From Amaranthus tricolor (taxonomy: Eukaryota > Streptophyta > Magnoliopsida > Caryophyllales > Amaranthaceae): a stretch of DNA of 64,000 bases. The stretch is taken from NCBI RefSeq assembly GCF_026212465.1, contig NC_080052.1:16441657-16505656 (forward strand), given 5' to 3'. The notes beneath the pieces were generated by a model, which searched no databases, was not told the origin of the DNA, and worked only from the letters and a program-made list of their open reading frames with translations. Each line of letters opens with the position of its first letter. The stretch's first letter is position 1. Both the position numbers and the translations under genes were made by a program. Shown here piece after piece: positions 22,261 through 33,303 of the stretch.

Positions 22261-23838
22261 TTGCATTATCGTAACTTTGTTGCAGCTGTCACCTCGGGTG
22301 TTGAGCCTAAATCTTTTAAAGAAGCTATGTCTCATAAAGGTTGGAGAGAATCTATGCAACAAGAAATTCAGGCTCTTGAAAAGAATAATACTTGGACAAT
22401 GGAGGATTTACCTCCTGGAAAAAAGGCTCTTGGATGTCAATGGGTTTACAGAATTAAATATAAATCTGATGGTAGTATTGAACGATTGAAATCCAGACTT
22501 GTCGTTTTCGAAAATCACCAAAAAGAAGGTATTGACTACACAGAAACCTTTGCTCCTGTTGCCAAGATGGTCACCGTTCGCGCTTTTCTTGCTATTGCGG
22601 CCTCCAAAAATTGGGAGCTACATCAGATGGACGTTCATAACACATTTTTACATGGAGATCTTAATGAGGAGGTCTACATGAAGTTACCTCCAGGTTTAGA
22701 GTCTACCTCTTCTAGCAAGGTATGTCGCCTTCGCAAGTCTTTATATGGACTTAAACAAGCTCCTAGATGTTGGTTTGCAAAACTTGTTTCCGCCTTGAAG
22801 GACTATGGATTTTTACAGTCTTATTCCGATTACTTTTTATTCGTCTACACAAGAGGTCGGATTCAATTAAATGTGTTAGTCTACGTTGATGATTTAATTA
22901 TCTCTGGCAATGATTCTAGTGCTTTACAAACATTCTAGTCTTATCTTAGTCATTGCTTTCATATGAAGGACCTAGGTCCTTTAAAGTACTTTCTTGGTAT
23001 TGAAGTAGCTCGAAGCTCTGCAGGACTTTTTCTATGTCAAAGAAAATATACTCTAGACATTATTTCTGAAATAGGACTTCTTGGAGCAAAACTGGTTGGG
23101 TTTCCAATGGAACAAAACCATAAATTAGGACTTGCTTATGGTATTATGCTATCTGATCCTGAGCCATTCAGAAGACTTGTAGGAAGACTGATATATCTGG
23201 CCGTCACTCGTCCTGACATTGCATATTCAGTTCATATATTGTCTCAATTTATGCAAGAACCCCGAACTGATCATTGGGATGCTGCATTAAGAGTTGTTCG
23301 TTACCTCAAAGGCACACCAGGTCAAGGTATTCTTTTAAGATCTGATAGTGACCTTTCATTACAGGGATGGTGCGACTCTGATTGGGCAGCTTGTCCTATT
23401 ACTCGCAAGTCTGTTACTGGTTGGCTTGTTTTTCTTGGTCATTCTCCTATTTCTTGGAAAACCAAGAAACAAAACACTGTCTCTCGTTCCTCCGCAGAAG
23501 CCGAATATCGCTCAATGGCGGCCATTACTTGTGAATTAAAATGGTTAAAAGGCTTGCTTCTGAGCTTGGGTGTGCATCATCCTAAAGCTATTCGATTATT
23601 TTGTGACAGTCAATCTGCTTTACACATCGCCAAAAATCCGGTCTTTCATGAGCGTACAAAACACATTGAAGTAGATTGTCACTTTGTTCGTGATGCTATT
23701 ACAAGTGGTTTAATTCATCCCTCATATGTTCCCACTCATACTCAGCTGGCGGATATCTTCACTAAACCTCTTGGAAAACAGCAGTTTACTTTTCTCCTAG
23801 ACAAGTTGGGCATTTTTAATCCATACGCTCCAACTTGA
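22261..23838 (+). pseudogene. Copia reverse transcriptase and RNase H (one TAG)
   Basis: The RT shows [45 protein letters not shown] and the catalytic VYVDDLIISG. RNase H shows the first acidic motif (GWCDSDWAACPITRKS), RSSAEAEYRSMA, LFCDSQSALHIAKNP and a final ADIFTKPLG. A single TAG at 22936-22938, between LQTF and SYLSHCF, splits RT into two frames that are otherwise aligned. The domain residues are intact. The frame ends about 10 bp before the 3' LTR. Confidence 0.85.
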
Positions 23839-23844
23839 GGGGGG
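23834..23844 (+). other. Polypurine tract
   Basis: TTGAGGGGGG directly before the 3' LTR, the expected plus-strand priming site. Confidence 0.8.
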
Positions 23845-24064
23845 TGATAGGAATATGGAACATTCCTTTATATGCTGGCTCAAATACTTCTTCTAGGCTG
23901 ATATATATAGATACTGTTTTTTGCTTGTATCATAGAGTCTTTGAGAGGATCAATTTCCAGATTAAGAAATTCTTTCTCAAATCTCAAAATTAGATTGTTC
24001 AATAAAGGTTTCCAGATGTAAATGTAATAACAAAGAAATTAGATTCTTCAATTCTTTCTCTACA
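23845..24064 (+). repeat. 3' LTR of the Ale-like Copia element
   Basis: 220 bp, three visible differences from the 5' LTR, followed by the target duplication TAAAA. Confidence 0.95.
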
Positions 24065-24069
24065 TAAAA

Positions 24070-24549
24070 TGTCTTATAAAAAATATTCAGAACCAAGAAA
24101 CGATCATATCAATAACATTCGGAACAAAAAAACTATCAAAAGTACTAACGTAGATTATCAAATATCAATATGTACATGATGAAATAAGCTGATTCAGATT
24201 GAATTTCGAAGAGAAACTAGGATTAGAAAACATACTCAGATTAATTTATACTGCGATGATACCTAGAAATTCTACGAAAAATCTGATTGAATGGAGGAAT
24301 TTTATACTGCGAATACACTAGGGATGAATAGTCAGAGAGAGCACTAAACATATCTGCTCACTGAGAGTGAGAAAAAGCCATGGAAGATATTGTAATGAAA
24401 AAAATAGTTACTTTAAGGTAATATATTTGGATCTCCAAAAATTTTACAAATTTTAAGAAATTGAGTTGAGCCATTTAATGGGAATTGAGATGGAAAATAT
24501 AATTCATTTGAGGGTTGTTTGATAGATGGAAATGAGAATTGTGAGAATT
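24070..24549. other. AT-rich intergenic stretch
   Basis: Right-hand continuation of the site into which the Copia element inserted. No gene or repeat identified. Confidence 0.35.
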
Positions 24550-24698
24550 CACTACAAATAACCATCGAATTGGCGACAATGCATTTCGTCGCCATTTCAT
24601 AGCTAAACGGTCAAAAAGTAGGCCGGGCGACGGGCTGGCGACGGGATCCGAGGTGCTCGCTATTTCTTTCGTCTCTAATTCGATAGTTTTTTGTAGTG
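24550..24698. mobile_element. Small CACTA (En/Spm) MITE
   Basis: 149 bp starting CACTACAAATAACCATCGAATT and ending with its near-perfect inverse (reverse complement of the end: CACTACAAAAAACTATCGAATT). The interior contains repeated GGCGACGG-type words. The 3-bp flanks are ATT and GTT, so the target duplication is imperfect. No coding capacity; it would depend on an autonomous CACTA element elsewhere. Confidence 0.85.
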
Positions 24699-25361
24699 GT
24701 TAAAGTTGAGAATTGAGATTTAAGTTGAGACTTTAAGAAAATATATCTTGGACTTTGTTGGGTAAAGTAATGAGAATGAATTGAAAAGTAGTTTCTAAAT
24801 ACAATAAAAGTATGACTTTACCTTACTTATTAAGTTAGACAATTAATTTTATTAATGGTAAAATAGTCATTTTTATGCAAATTCTATGTCCCAACCCCAA
24901 TGTCCTTATCCCCCTTTAGAATATAGAAAGGTGGGAGTTGAAGGGGATGAGACTCAAAGTCTCATGTCCCTTCCCCACAACCAAACGAGTGATATTATAG
25001 TTTCACCAAAAAAATTCTCATTCTCACACTCAATTTCCACTAAACAAACCTCTTCGTGTGGTTAATGGACCGAAATATTTAACGGGATTAGATTACTTTT
25101 ACGGTAAAAGACTTGAATTTCCAAAATTTTATACCAAACAAATTTTAAGCAATTGAGTTAAACCATTCAATTACCAGGCTCATTAAAAACCTAAACACTC
25201 CCTCAATTTCTTTATTCGTAAAATTAAATATTTTTTCTTTTCAAATGTGTGTAAATGGTTAATTGACAATTCATTGTAATACTAATGCCCTAAATGAAAA
25301 GACATATATAATATTGTTAGAATAAGCAATGCAAATGAATCATGGAAGAAGAAAAGCAATG

Positions 25362-25363
<2 letters not shown>
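24699..25363. other. AT-rich intergenic stretch
   Basis: Nothing coding or repetitive with clear borders was seen. Confidence 0.35.
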
Positions 25364-25431
<68 letters not shown>

Positions 25432-25433
25432 TA
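25364..25433. repeat. (TTA)n microsatellite
   Basis: About 23 uninterrupted TTA units. A poly-Leu reading frame over it is an artefact. Confidence 0.97.
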
Positions 25434-25795
25434 CAGAAACTACAAGTATTTACAGAAGGTATTACATAGTATATATAGGAAACAAGAATACACAAACTAG
25501 AAAGGGACTAAATAACAACTTTGGAAAAACAATTAAGGTGGTTTCTCATTAGTCATGTGATGTGCAGATGTAGAATTATTAACAAATATGACAGAATAAT
25601 AAAAAGCTAAACGCTTATGTTAAATTGCCTTAAAAATAGCCCATTAAAACAACAAATATAAGATTCCACTCATACAACTTAATAGCTTCTTACGAGTTAC
25701 AACTAACATTATTTCTGCAACAAGTATAAATGCTAATTAAAAGCAATTAAAATTGCAATAAGATGAAGCACACCATACAATTATTCAATCTAATT

Positions 25796-27614
25796 CTAGT
25801 GATTGTAATGAACATCCACTTGTTTAGCAGAATGAAGGCAAGCATCGAGCAAAGCAGTTGGTTCAACTACACCATCATGTAATTTCTCGTACTCGTACGT
25901 CCACTTCACAATACATGTTTCATTATTATCAGTTGGTATCACTTGGAATGTTCCACTTAACGTCTTATACTCCTCTTTTAGATTACCTTCCACGTTTCGA
26001 TGCTTCATCAACTTCTTCTCCTCATTCACTTCTTCAATTACACACTTTCCTATACGTGGCTTTCCACCTTTTATAGGCATATAATTACGTACATTTAATT
26101 ATAAGATTTATTAATTAACTTTTGAAAGTGATGCAACTAATAAGTTGATTAAGCTTCCCTTTTGATTTAATGTTCAATGGGATCGATCGTTAGTTACCAT
26201 TTTTTATAAAACTTTCTTTAGCGGTGAGAATGGAATAATGATAGTGTGAGTTTATCATTTACCTTTTTCGTCTTTTAAACTGTACTCATAAGAAATACTT
26301 ACGAAAATTAAATAAAATGGAATGTTTTAGATGATATATATATTATTTTATTAAATAATAAATTTAATGAAAAGTGAAAATTATAAGCATTTAAAAAATA
26401 CTAAAATAAAGTTAGTGGAAAAATTAAAAAAGTATTTAAATAAAATTAGTGAGAAACATGTATGAACCGCAATAAATATTAAAATATTATTTCCTCCTAT
26501 TCAAGTCAGGTGTCTCATTTACTTTAGGAACACTATTCATCTACCACTCTTAAATTATATTTTATTATTAATCTATTAAGTCAAAAAATACTTATGTGAG
26601 ATCTTATTTGATTCGATTTAATGTAAAGTTTATCAAGATCAACTTTTTATAATTGTTTATTATATATAATTAGATTTATTAAGGATTAAATAAGTGCATT
26701 GTATAGAGTGCATAAACTAAATAAGACACTTAGATGAATATGAGCGAGCAAAATAAAGTTAGTCATATATATGTTGAGACAATAATAATTAAAGAAATTT
26801 AAAATGAAGATTACAAGGTTAATTATATCCAAATTTTGTGATATAAATAAAATATTATTTTTGAAAACAAAAAATAAAATGACAAATAGGAATAAATTTA
26901 TAATAAAGAGAGTATTATTTTATGATGAATAAAAGTTTCAATTAAAAATTTAAGTTTATAGTTGATCTTTTTAGAGTTTTCTTTTTCTAGAAGTAATTTT
27001 TTGCGGGTTATAAGTAATCTGCATCCATGGGACTACCTCCCCACAAATAAAAAAATAGAAAATGCTAAATAATAAAGTTATCTGCAAATAACATAAAATA
27101 CATAAATTAAAATTTATACAATACAAAAAAAATGAAATAAAATCTCAAAAGTCCTCTTACAAAATGTGGACTCATAAAGATGATTCACTATTTTCTTAAA
27201 TAATCATTATTTACCTATACATCCGTATAACAAAATAGTATACAGAAATTGTTTTATGAGAACGTTCCACTGGAAGATGCACCTTATATATTTATTAAAT
27301 AGCTTATCATCTGATATATATTTTGAGAATATGAACACTTTATTTGATCAAGTCGTCTCATGGAAATGAAAAAAGCTATATTGAAAATGCTTATTCAAGT
27401 AATAAAAGGGTTAAAGAAACGTACCAAGATTGTACCTCCAAAGAATGATAGAGCCAGGCTTACCAAACTGACCCTGAAGCAACTCACAGGTTTGAATAAA
27501 ATGAGGAGATGAATGAGAAAGATGGTGCGGTCTGTTTTTGTATAAATCAAAGTAAACATCTCCAGCTGCTGCCCTTATCTCAACTTCTCCCTCAAGCTTA
27601 CGTTTCAAACTCAT
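25796..27614 (-). CDS. MLP-like protein (major latex protein, Bet v 1 fold), two exons
   Basis: Members of the MLP/Bet v 1 family bind small hydrophobic ligands in the cytosol and often respond to stress; the ligand here is unknown. Exon 1 is 27614-27425, starting MSLKRKLEGEVEIRAAAG, and exon 2 is 26067-25796. The intron 27424-26068 is GT-AG, and the single intron lies at the usual family position after the LWRYNL motif. The joined frame is 462 nt (153 aa), a normal length. Family features are the glycine loop (QGQFGKPGS, 47-55), the middle segment (NVEGNLKEEYKTLSGTFQVIP), KWTYEYEKL and a C-terminal amphipathic helix (ALLDACLHSAKQVDVHY). No defect is seen. The intron holds a MITE. Upstream is a TATA box, and further out a mariner element. 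Confidence 0.93.
26491..26749. mobile_element. MITE in the MLP intron
   Basis: The left end (TTCCTCCTATTCAAGTCAGG, then tgtctcattt) is matched in inverted orientation by the right end (reverse complement of 'aaataagacacttagatgaatatgagcga'). The AT-rich interior has no coding sequence. The terminal bases are diverged, so a TA target duplication is not clean. It resembles Stowaway-like elements of this genome (compare 8464-8695 and the one-sided copy at 11072). Confidence 0.7.
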
Positions 27615-27770
27615 TATTTCTACTTTTACAAAAGCAAAAACCAGTTAAGTCACGACAGTAATTCATGCAAATATATAGCAGTGTTGCAATTTATTTAGAA
27701 TAAAAAATTTAGAAAATAAGGACACGTTTTTTTTATAAAAATTTCCATGCAAGTTGACTGCTTGCCTAGC

Positions 27771-27778
27771 TATTTATA
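27771..27778 (-). promoter_or_regulatory. TATA box of the MLP gene
   Basis: TATAAATA on the minus strand about 157 bp upstream of the start codon, a sensible distance for a short 5' UTR. Confidence 0.6.
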
Positions 27779-27919
27779 ACTGACTCATACTGTATACTGC
27801 ATATTTTGCGGCAGAAATCACATGTGTTGTCATTGTAGAGGACTGCACTTGGCATTTGGAAAACTGAATTTGTCGACATAAAGTTTAAATTAATGATTGA
27901 GGCAATATAATATGTTATA

Positions 27920-29919
27920 CTTCCTCTGTTCTTTTTTACATGCTACATTAGCATGGGCACCCATATTAAGGATTCTGATCACCTATATTATAGGTTACTG
28001 TAGATCAGGTAAAATATAATATTTTATTGTTGTTATTTTAAAAAAAAAAGGAAAAATGGTTTAGATTAGATAAATAATTTCAGATTAAGATAGATTTCAG
28101 TTTCATTTCCCCCCAAAAAATATTTTCCCACCCAAATATTAGAATTCCCTCCAATATTACAAATTATCAGCAAAAGTAAAAATTTTTACACAAAAGTCAG
28201 CATTAACACATTTCATCTGTTTATAAATAGATTAAATTCTTTATAAAATTTCAACACTTCTTCATTTCAATTTCTTCATCTGCTGTCCTCCCCTTTTAAA
28301 TTGTTCATAAGAATTTGGATCCAAACCTATTTCTTTCATCAACTCTACAAAACCAACAACAAGCAATCAAAAACAACAAATGGCTGAGGTTCAAATTCAA
28401 GAAGAGGAATTCATTAATCCTGATATTGAGGTATTTATTTCTTTCTTTGAAAATCTTAATATAGATTGTGAATATGACATTAGTAATGAGTACACAAGTG
28501 AGAATTATGGAAAATCGATGTCAGTTTGAGTTTGGTCAAACATTAACACAGGAAGAAACAGAAACAGAAACATTAAGACAGCAACCAGTAGGTAGTAAGA
28601 GGGAACTACCAGTTCAGACCAGAAAGTTAATTGTACAACAGTTAACTAGTTTGTCTACAGAATCAGATAGACGTTTGCCACGGGGTACAATTAAAACAAT
28701 TGCAATGCAACATAACACATCAAGGTGGACAATAGCAAGGCTGTGGGAATCAGCCAAAACATCAATGCAAAATGGCATTGTAATTGATGTTAATAGTAGA
28801 AAAAGGGGAAGAGTTGGTAGGAAACCAAAAGTTTTTCACATGAATTTGCTGAATGCTGTTCCGATTGAAAAGAGGACCACAATTAGAGCAATGGCCTCTA
28901 CATTAGGCATTGGTCATTCACAAGTTTATAGAATGATAAAATCCGGTATTATTAGAGCACATACGAATTCTATTAAACCAAAACTTTCTCATGACCACAA
29001 AATGAGAAGAATCAACTTCATTTTATCCCAAATAATACCACCCACTGTAGACAACATACCAAAATTCGGACTTATGTATAATGTTGTGCACATAGATGAA
29101 AAATGGTTCTACATGAGTAGGGCAACACAAAGGTATTATTTATTTCCTTGGGAAGAGGAGGAACCATATAGATGTGTGCAAAATAAAAATTTCATAGGCA
29201 AAGTGATGTTTATAGCAGCTGTTGCAAGACCTCACATTAATTCTACAGGTGAAGTGTTGTGGGATGGGAAAATAGGAATTTTTCCATTTACAGAAACTTA
29301 TTATGCAGTGAGGAGGTCAGAAAACAGACCAGCGGGTACAACAACATTACGAGCAATAACAAGAGTTACACGCGACATTCTACGAGACAAACTAATCACT
29401 GAAGTGCTACCAGCAATAAGATCAAAATGGCCAGCAAATGGGGTGAAAGATATATGGATTCAACAAGATAACGCCAAGCCACATATTTTAATAAATGATC
29501 ATGCATTCAATGAAGAAGCAAAGAAAGACGGATTTAACATAAGACTTGTTTATCAACCAGCCTCTAGTCCAGATATGAACATCTTGGACTTGGGATTGTT
29601 TAGTGCTCTGCAATCAATTCAATTCAAGTCATTTCCCAAAGACCTCAATGATCTGATAAAGGCGGTGAATGATACGTATGACACTTTTGAACCAAAGCTT
29701 TTAAACTACAATTGGATACAATATCAACTATGCATGATAGAGGTACTAAAAGCTAAAGGCGGTAATAACTATAAGAATCCACACATTGGAAAACAGAGAC
29801 TGGACAGGCTGGGTCTGCTGCCCAGGAAATTAGAAATTCCACAAGAACTAATTGATGCAGCACGCCAATTTTTATCTCATGGTATAATTAATCTCAATGA
29901 TCTTCCGCAAGATGATTGA
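27920..29919 (+). mobile_element. Mariner-like element (plant DD39D type); right end not found
   Basis: The left end starts CTTCCTCTGTTCTTTTTTAC directly after a TA (27918-27919), as in plant mariner/Stowaway termini. A long transposase frame follows. No matching inverted terminus was found between 29920 and the Sirevirus-like LTR starting about 30240, so the right end is probably lost. Confidence 0.8.
28474..29919 (+). CDS. Mariner-like transposase
   Basis: An uninterrupted frame of about 482 residues from the ATG at 28474. The frame opens slightly earlier at a GTG (28468). Two helix-turn-helix regions are likely: TIKTIAMQHNTSRWTIARLW and TIRAMASTLGIGHSQVYRMI. The catalytic triad is complete: VHIDEKWFYM (first Asp), WIQQDNAKPH (second Asp) and SPDMNILDLGLF (third). 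There are exactly 39 residues between the second and third Asp, the plant mariner DD39D signature. Another ATG at 28380 opens a 50-codon frame in a different phase (MAEVQIQEEEFINPDIE) that could be the true N-terminus followed by a frameshift. It may still be able to act on Stowaway MITEs. Transposition is by cut and paste at TA. Confidence 0.9.
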   Translation: MTLVMSTQVRIMENRCQFEFGQTLTQEETETETLRQQPVGSKRELPVQTRKLIVQQLTSLSTESDRRLPRGTIKTIAMQHNTSRWTIARLWESAKTSMQNGIVIDVNSRKRGRVGRKPKVFHMNLLNAVPIEKRTTIRAMASTLGIGHSQVYRMIKSGIIRAHTNSIKPKLSHDHKMRRINFILSQIIPPTVDNIPKFGLMYNVVHIDEKWFYMSRATQRYYLFPWEEEEPYRCVQNKNFIGKVMFIAAVARPHINSTGEVLWDGKIGIFPFTETYYAVRRSENRPAGTTTLRAITRVTRDILRDKLITEVLPAIRSKWPANGVKDIWIQQDNAKPHILINDHAFNEEAKKDGFNIRLVYQPASSPDMNILDLGLFSALQSIQFKSFPKDLNDLIKAVNDTYDTFEPKLLNYNWIQYQLCMIEVLKAKGGNNYKNPHIGKQRLDRLGLLPRKLEIPQELIDAARQFLSHGIINLNDLPQDD

Positions 29920-30239
29920 AATTAATTATCAATATGTAGACATTTTGTAAAAGAAACAGTATAATTGGAAAACAAGTATGTATGACAACATTTTGTAACT
30001 ATACAATTATGCATACCTCTCCATTTAGTCATTGAGGTAGTTATGTCACAAAAAAAAAACTAAGCAAGTTAAACATCATTCATCATTCCAATTTTCACTT
30101 GTGTACGTTTATTTAACTCTCAGATTTAACGATTAACATCATTTGAAATTGTGCAAATGTAGGTATCTCAGCCTCATCTTAGTGCTTGAAACGAAAATGA
30201 GACAAAACACATTAACCATGTGTTAATATCTCCTGCTCA
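29920..30239. other. Spacer between mariner transposase and Sirevirus-like copy A
   Basis: May contain mariner 3' UTR. Neither an inverted terminus nor a gene was identified. Confidence 0.35.
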
Positions 30240-31370
30240 TGTCCAATAATCTCCTGCTCACTCAAAGCTATCTAATTCCCCCTTAGACTTACCCAAGTCT
30301 AATTACAAATCTCTCTCAAAAACCCTTACAAAAAGACCAAAATTCTCTAAAAATAAAATCAATAAGTTGCACAAGAAAATATTGTAAGTTGATTGGCAAT
30401 ATTTGAAACAAAATATTTCTTGTAAATTTCCAAAAATAATCGCATGAAAATAACAAAGCTCATACGTTGGATTCTTAGGAACAGCCGAATTTAATTGCTA
30501 TTTATAAAAAATAAAATCCCTAATAAAATGGAATATTCCAACCATTATTCCCTTAACCTAAGAATAATGTGGATCCTATAATCCAAGTCTCCTTACAGTT
30601 AATTTCTGAAAATAGGCATTAGACTTGACCAATTCAAGTATACGGTTATTGTAACAAAAACTACTGTTCCCTTTTACTAATAATAGCTTCTGTTCCCTTA
30701 AGCAGCAGTTCCTGTATCCTAAATTTTTGCTGCAATCCCTTTTTACAATGATAACTGCTGGAACTATATGCCAAAAATAGATACGGTTGAGCTTACTATA
30801 AATAGGGACGTTTGCTTATTACTAATAATAGGGATGATTACCTATTTACTTATTTTAGGAATCAGTTATTCTAAACTCTTAGGAAAACCGGCTGCTGTTT
30901 CTATATTTAGTAAATTCCATTTATTTACTAAATATAAGTCCTAAAAGAAATTTAATTAAAACGTTAGTTACTTTTAGAAAAAGCTTTGCCAATTAACTTT
31001 AATAAATTATAATTGCAACAAATTAACTTTATTTAATACATTAACTAAAAATAGTAATTAAAAATAAATAACCAGAATTTCCAGTTAACGTAGGCTAACT
31101 TCAGTTCAGGAACAGTGCGCTGTCTCTGAATTCTAGTTTTGCTAGAACATCCAACTTGGGAACAGTAGACCTGCTATCTCCATTTTACATCTCAAGCGAT
31201 ATATTCTCCTAACATCCTTTGAATGCTTTTGACATGTATGTTTCCATAAACCAAGTCATAAGTGCTATCTACGATCATAATCAAGATCGGATATCAACCT
31301 ACACACAATCTCTAAAGACATATTTGCTTAAATAAAGTGTAGTCATCATCAAAACTCAAGAGGTCCAACA
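30240..31370 (-). repeat. 3' LTR (partial) of copy A
   Basis: Starts on the minus strand with TGTTGGACCTC at 31370, right after the purine tract. It is homologous to the LTRs of copy B: the 'ctagacttacccaagtct' block near 30290, the 'ggaacagt' and 'tacatctcaagcgatat' blocks near 31170-31205, and 'catcatcaaaac' near 31345. The end is truncated or diverged. Confidence 0.75.
30498..30506 (-). promoter_or_regulatory. LTR TATA box, copy A
   Basis: TATAAATAG on the minus strand, at the equivalent position to the TATA boxes of the copy B LTRs. Confidence 0.5.
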
Positions 31371-31384
31371 AATTCCCCCTTTTT
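31371..31384 (-). other. Polypurine tract, copy A
   Basis: AAAAAGGGGGAATT on the minus strand immediately before the 3' LTR. The same tract occurs in copy B. Confidence 0.8.
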
Positions 31385-31779
31385 GATGATGACAAACTTT
31401 TAAACAAACTTAAACCAAAGTAGAGTAAAACCAATATTGAAGAGCATGTTAGAGATTAAAACAACTCTTCATAACTTAGTAAATATAATTTACCAAGCAT
31501 ATCATGAATCAAATTACTCTAAGAATAAACACAACAAACCAAGATTCTGAATCAATTTAGCAATTTTATCTCAGCATACAATTACATCCTGGAACATAAG
31601 TAATTCCAGTAAGATAAGAGCAAACAATCAAAGCTTAAGAGCCAAAGCTTAAAAGCAATTTGTTTGATACTTATCTCAACTTTATCAGTTCATTAGAACA
31701 GAATAGATGATGATCTGAACATGTAAAGTTAACAGAAGATTAACAAAACAATACTTAACAATTAGCAATCAACGAAATA

Positions 31780-32784
31780 CTACAGCAACAAACAACAACA
31801 ACAAATAGTCTTAGAATTAACATTGATTGTTTCACCAACATTCTCAAGGGTCCCATTCTCATTCAATTTAAGGTGTAAGTTACTTAAGCACTTGGCACCT
31901 ATCATATTATTCGGACCCATAGGAAAGTTTTGATCTTCCAGGGAAACACCCATCTTCTTGAAAATCCAAGTCAACAAACCTCCATACCCTATCACACAAC
32001 CTTTTGATGTACATTCACTTAAACAAAAGATCATTAATGAGGGAAAATTGATTTTGATATTTTTAGCCATGCAGTAAATTAGGGTTGCATCTCGTAGACT
32101 TACTTTACTGCGTTTGGAATTTCGCGGCAAAACAAATCTACGAGCAATGTTATACAACAATTTGTGTAGAGGGGACAATGCATTGTGGCTCACCTTCCCT
32201 CGTTTTTCAGAGATCCCTAAAAACTTCCAAACACTCTTTTCATCTATTTCAAAGAAAGTTATTTTTAATCCAACATAATAAACATCAAATCCATTTGTGG
32301 GCACATCTAGCCACTCTCCCAATTTCTGACTATTGAATTCTATTTTAACTTCTTTAATAGAACTCGAACAAACACCATGGTTAACAGAAAAATTCAAGAC
32401 AAACTCACACATCAGTTTTGGGTATATTGGATTGCAGCAGTATTCTGCGATCAAAGATTGCCAAGACTGAGTTTGTAATATAGCGTGTAACTAAGGGAAA
32501 AAGGTTGAGTCATACCATTGTTTGTCTAGTCCAAACCCAACCATCATTTCTCTTGACACTTCTTCAGGGTTCAAGTGAACAACAACTTTTTCCTTCTTTG
32601 CTGAAGATGATTTCTTTGAAGTGGATGGTCTCTTTCTCTTGTTCCTTGCTTGCCTTTTAGAGCCGCCAGGAGTGTGCTGTTGTTCTTTCGAGGATGACTC
32701 TTGAGTAGTTAATAAAAGTGTTGGGTGAACAACTCTTAAAGGTTTGGGTTGTTTTATCTTGGGTGTACGGTTCTTAGTTCTCAT
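31780..32784 (-). pseudogene. Additional ORF downstream of pol in copy A ('putative plant transposon protein' type)
   Basis: A 335-codon frame with one in-frame TAG at 32491-32493, where copy B has Gln (FPQLHAILQ). The N-terminus is basic (KRQARNKRKRPSTSKKSS). The core resembles the family often annotated as 'putative plant transposon protein': FNSQKLGEWLDVP, SPLHKLLYNIARRFVLPRN, SKVSLRDATLIYCMAKNIKI, GYGGLLTWIFKKMGV. No signal peptide or transmembrane segment was seen. Its place between pol and the 3' LTR is where some Sireviruses carry an 'env-like' ORF, but nothing here shows an envelope function. The frame ends without the acidic, coiled-coil tail seen in copy B. Confidence 0.65.
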
Positions 32785-33303
32785 GGTGATTTGGTGAGTT
32801 GGTGAAGTGAAATTTGCAAAAAATGCGAGAAGATGAAGATGGTTTTAGGATTGAGTGTTGTTTGCAATTGAAGATGAAGGGGTTAGGGTTTGACGTGTGA
32901 GAGTGTATATAATGAGTGTGAGGAGACGTGTGTTTTATGATACCATGTTTAGGTGTTTCATGTTCCTTATTTATTTTATGCATATGGACACAAAGTGTGA
33001 AATGGAAACAGACGGATTTAGTGAAGAACTATGATGATTGAACTCCCGCTATTTTAAAAGAAATTGTTGGATAAATATATAAATTGAATAATATGAAATT
33101 TTATGAGAATAAAATAAATGGAAATTTTATGCTACTACTGTCTGATCAAATTAAACATGCAATCATAAGAGCATTCACAGTATATACTTTAAAATAGTGC
33201 GTACCTGATCCTTTCAATAATTGATTTTTCAATCAAGATTTTTGTGGTTGATCGATCTTTTCAATTTTCATTTTGTCTTTAAGCATCACATTTGTCACTT
33301 ACT
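32785..33303 (-). other. Copy A spacer between pol and the additional ORF
   Basis: Non-coding internal sequence of the element, recognisably shared with copies B (45.5-46.05 kb) and C (57.83-58.1 kb) near the pol end. Confidence 0.5.

Larger units (their letters stand above)
19107..24064 (+). mobile_element. Complete Ty1/Copia element with LTRs and target duplication (Ale-like)
   Basis: A 4,958-bp element with 220-bp LTRs (19107-19326 and 23845-24064), both TGATAGG...CTACA, flanked by TAAAA on each side (19102-19106 and 24065-24069). A PBS matching initiator-Met tRNA follows the 5' LTR and a purine tract precedes the 3' LTR. By my reading the LTRs differ at three positions. The internal region encodes gag, protease, integrase, RT and RNase H in Copia order but has several stops and at least two frameshifts. 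Small size and short LTRs suggest the Ale/Retrofit lineage; this is tentative. Confidence 0.93.

Noticed and set aside
25361..25552. Poly-leucine ORF
   Set aside because: Translation of the (TTA)n microsatellite.
28380..28530. ATG at 28380 as the mariner start
   Set aside because: It opens a 50-codon frame out of phase with the transposase. It may be the original N-terminus before a frameshift, but the continuous frame starts at 28474, so that was preferred.
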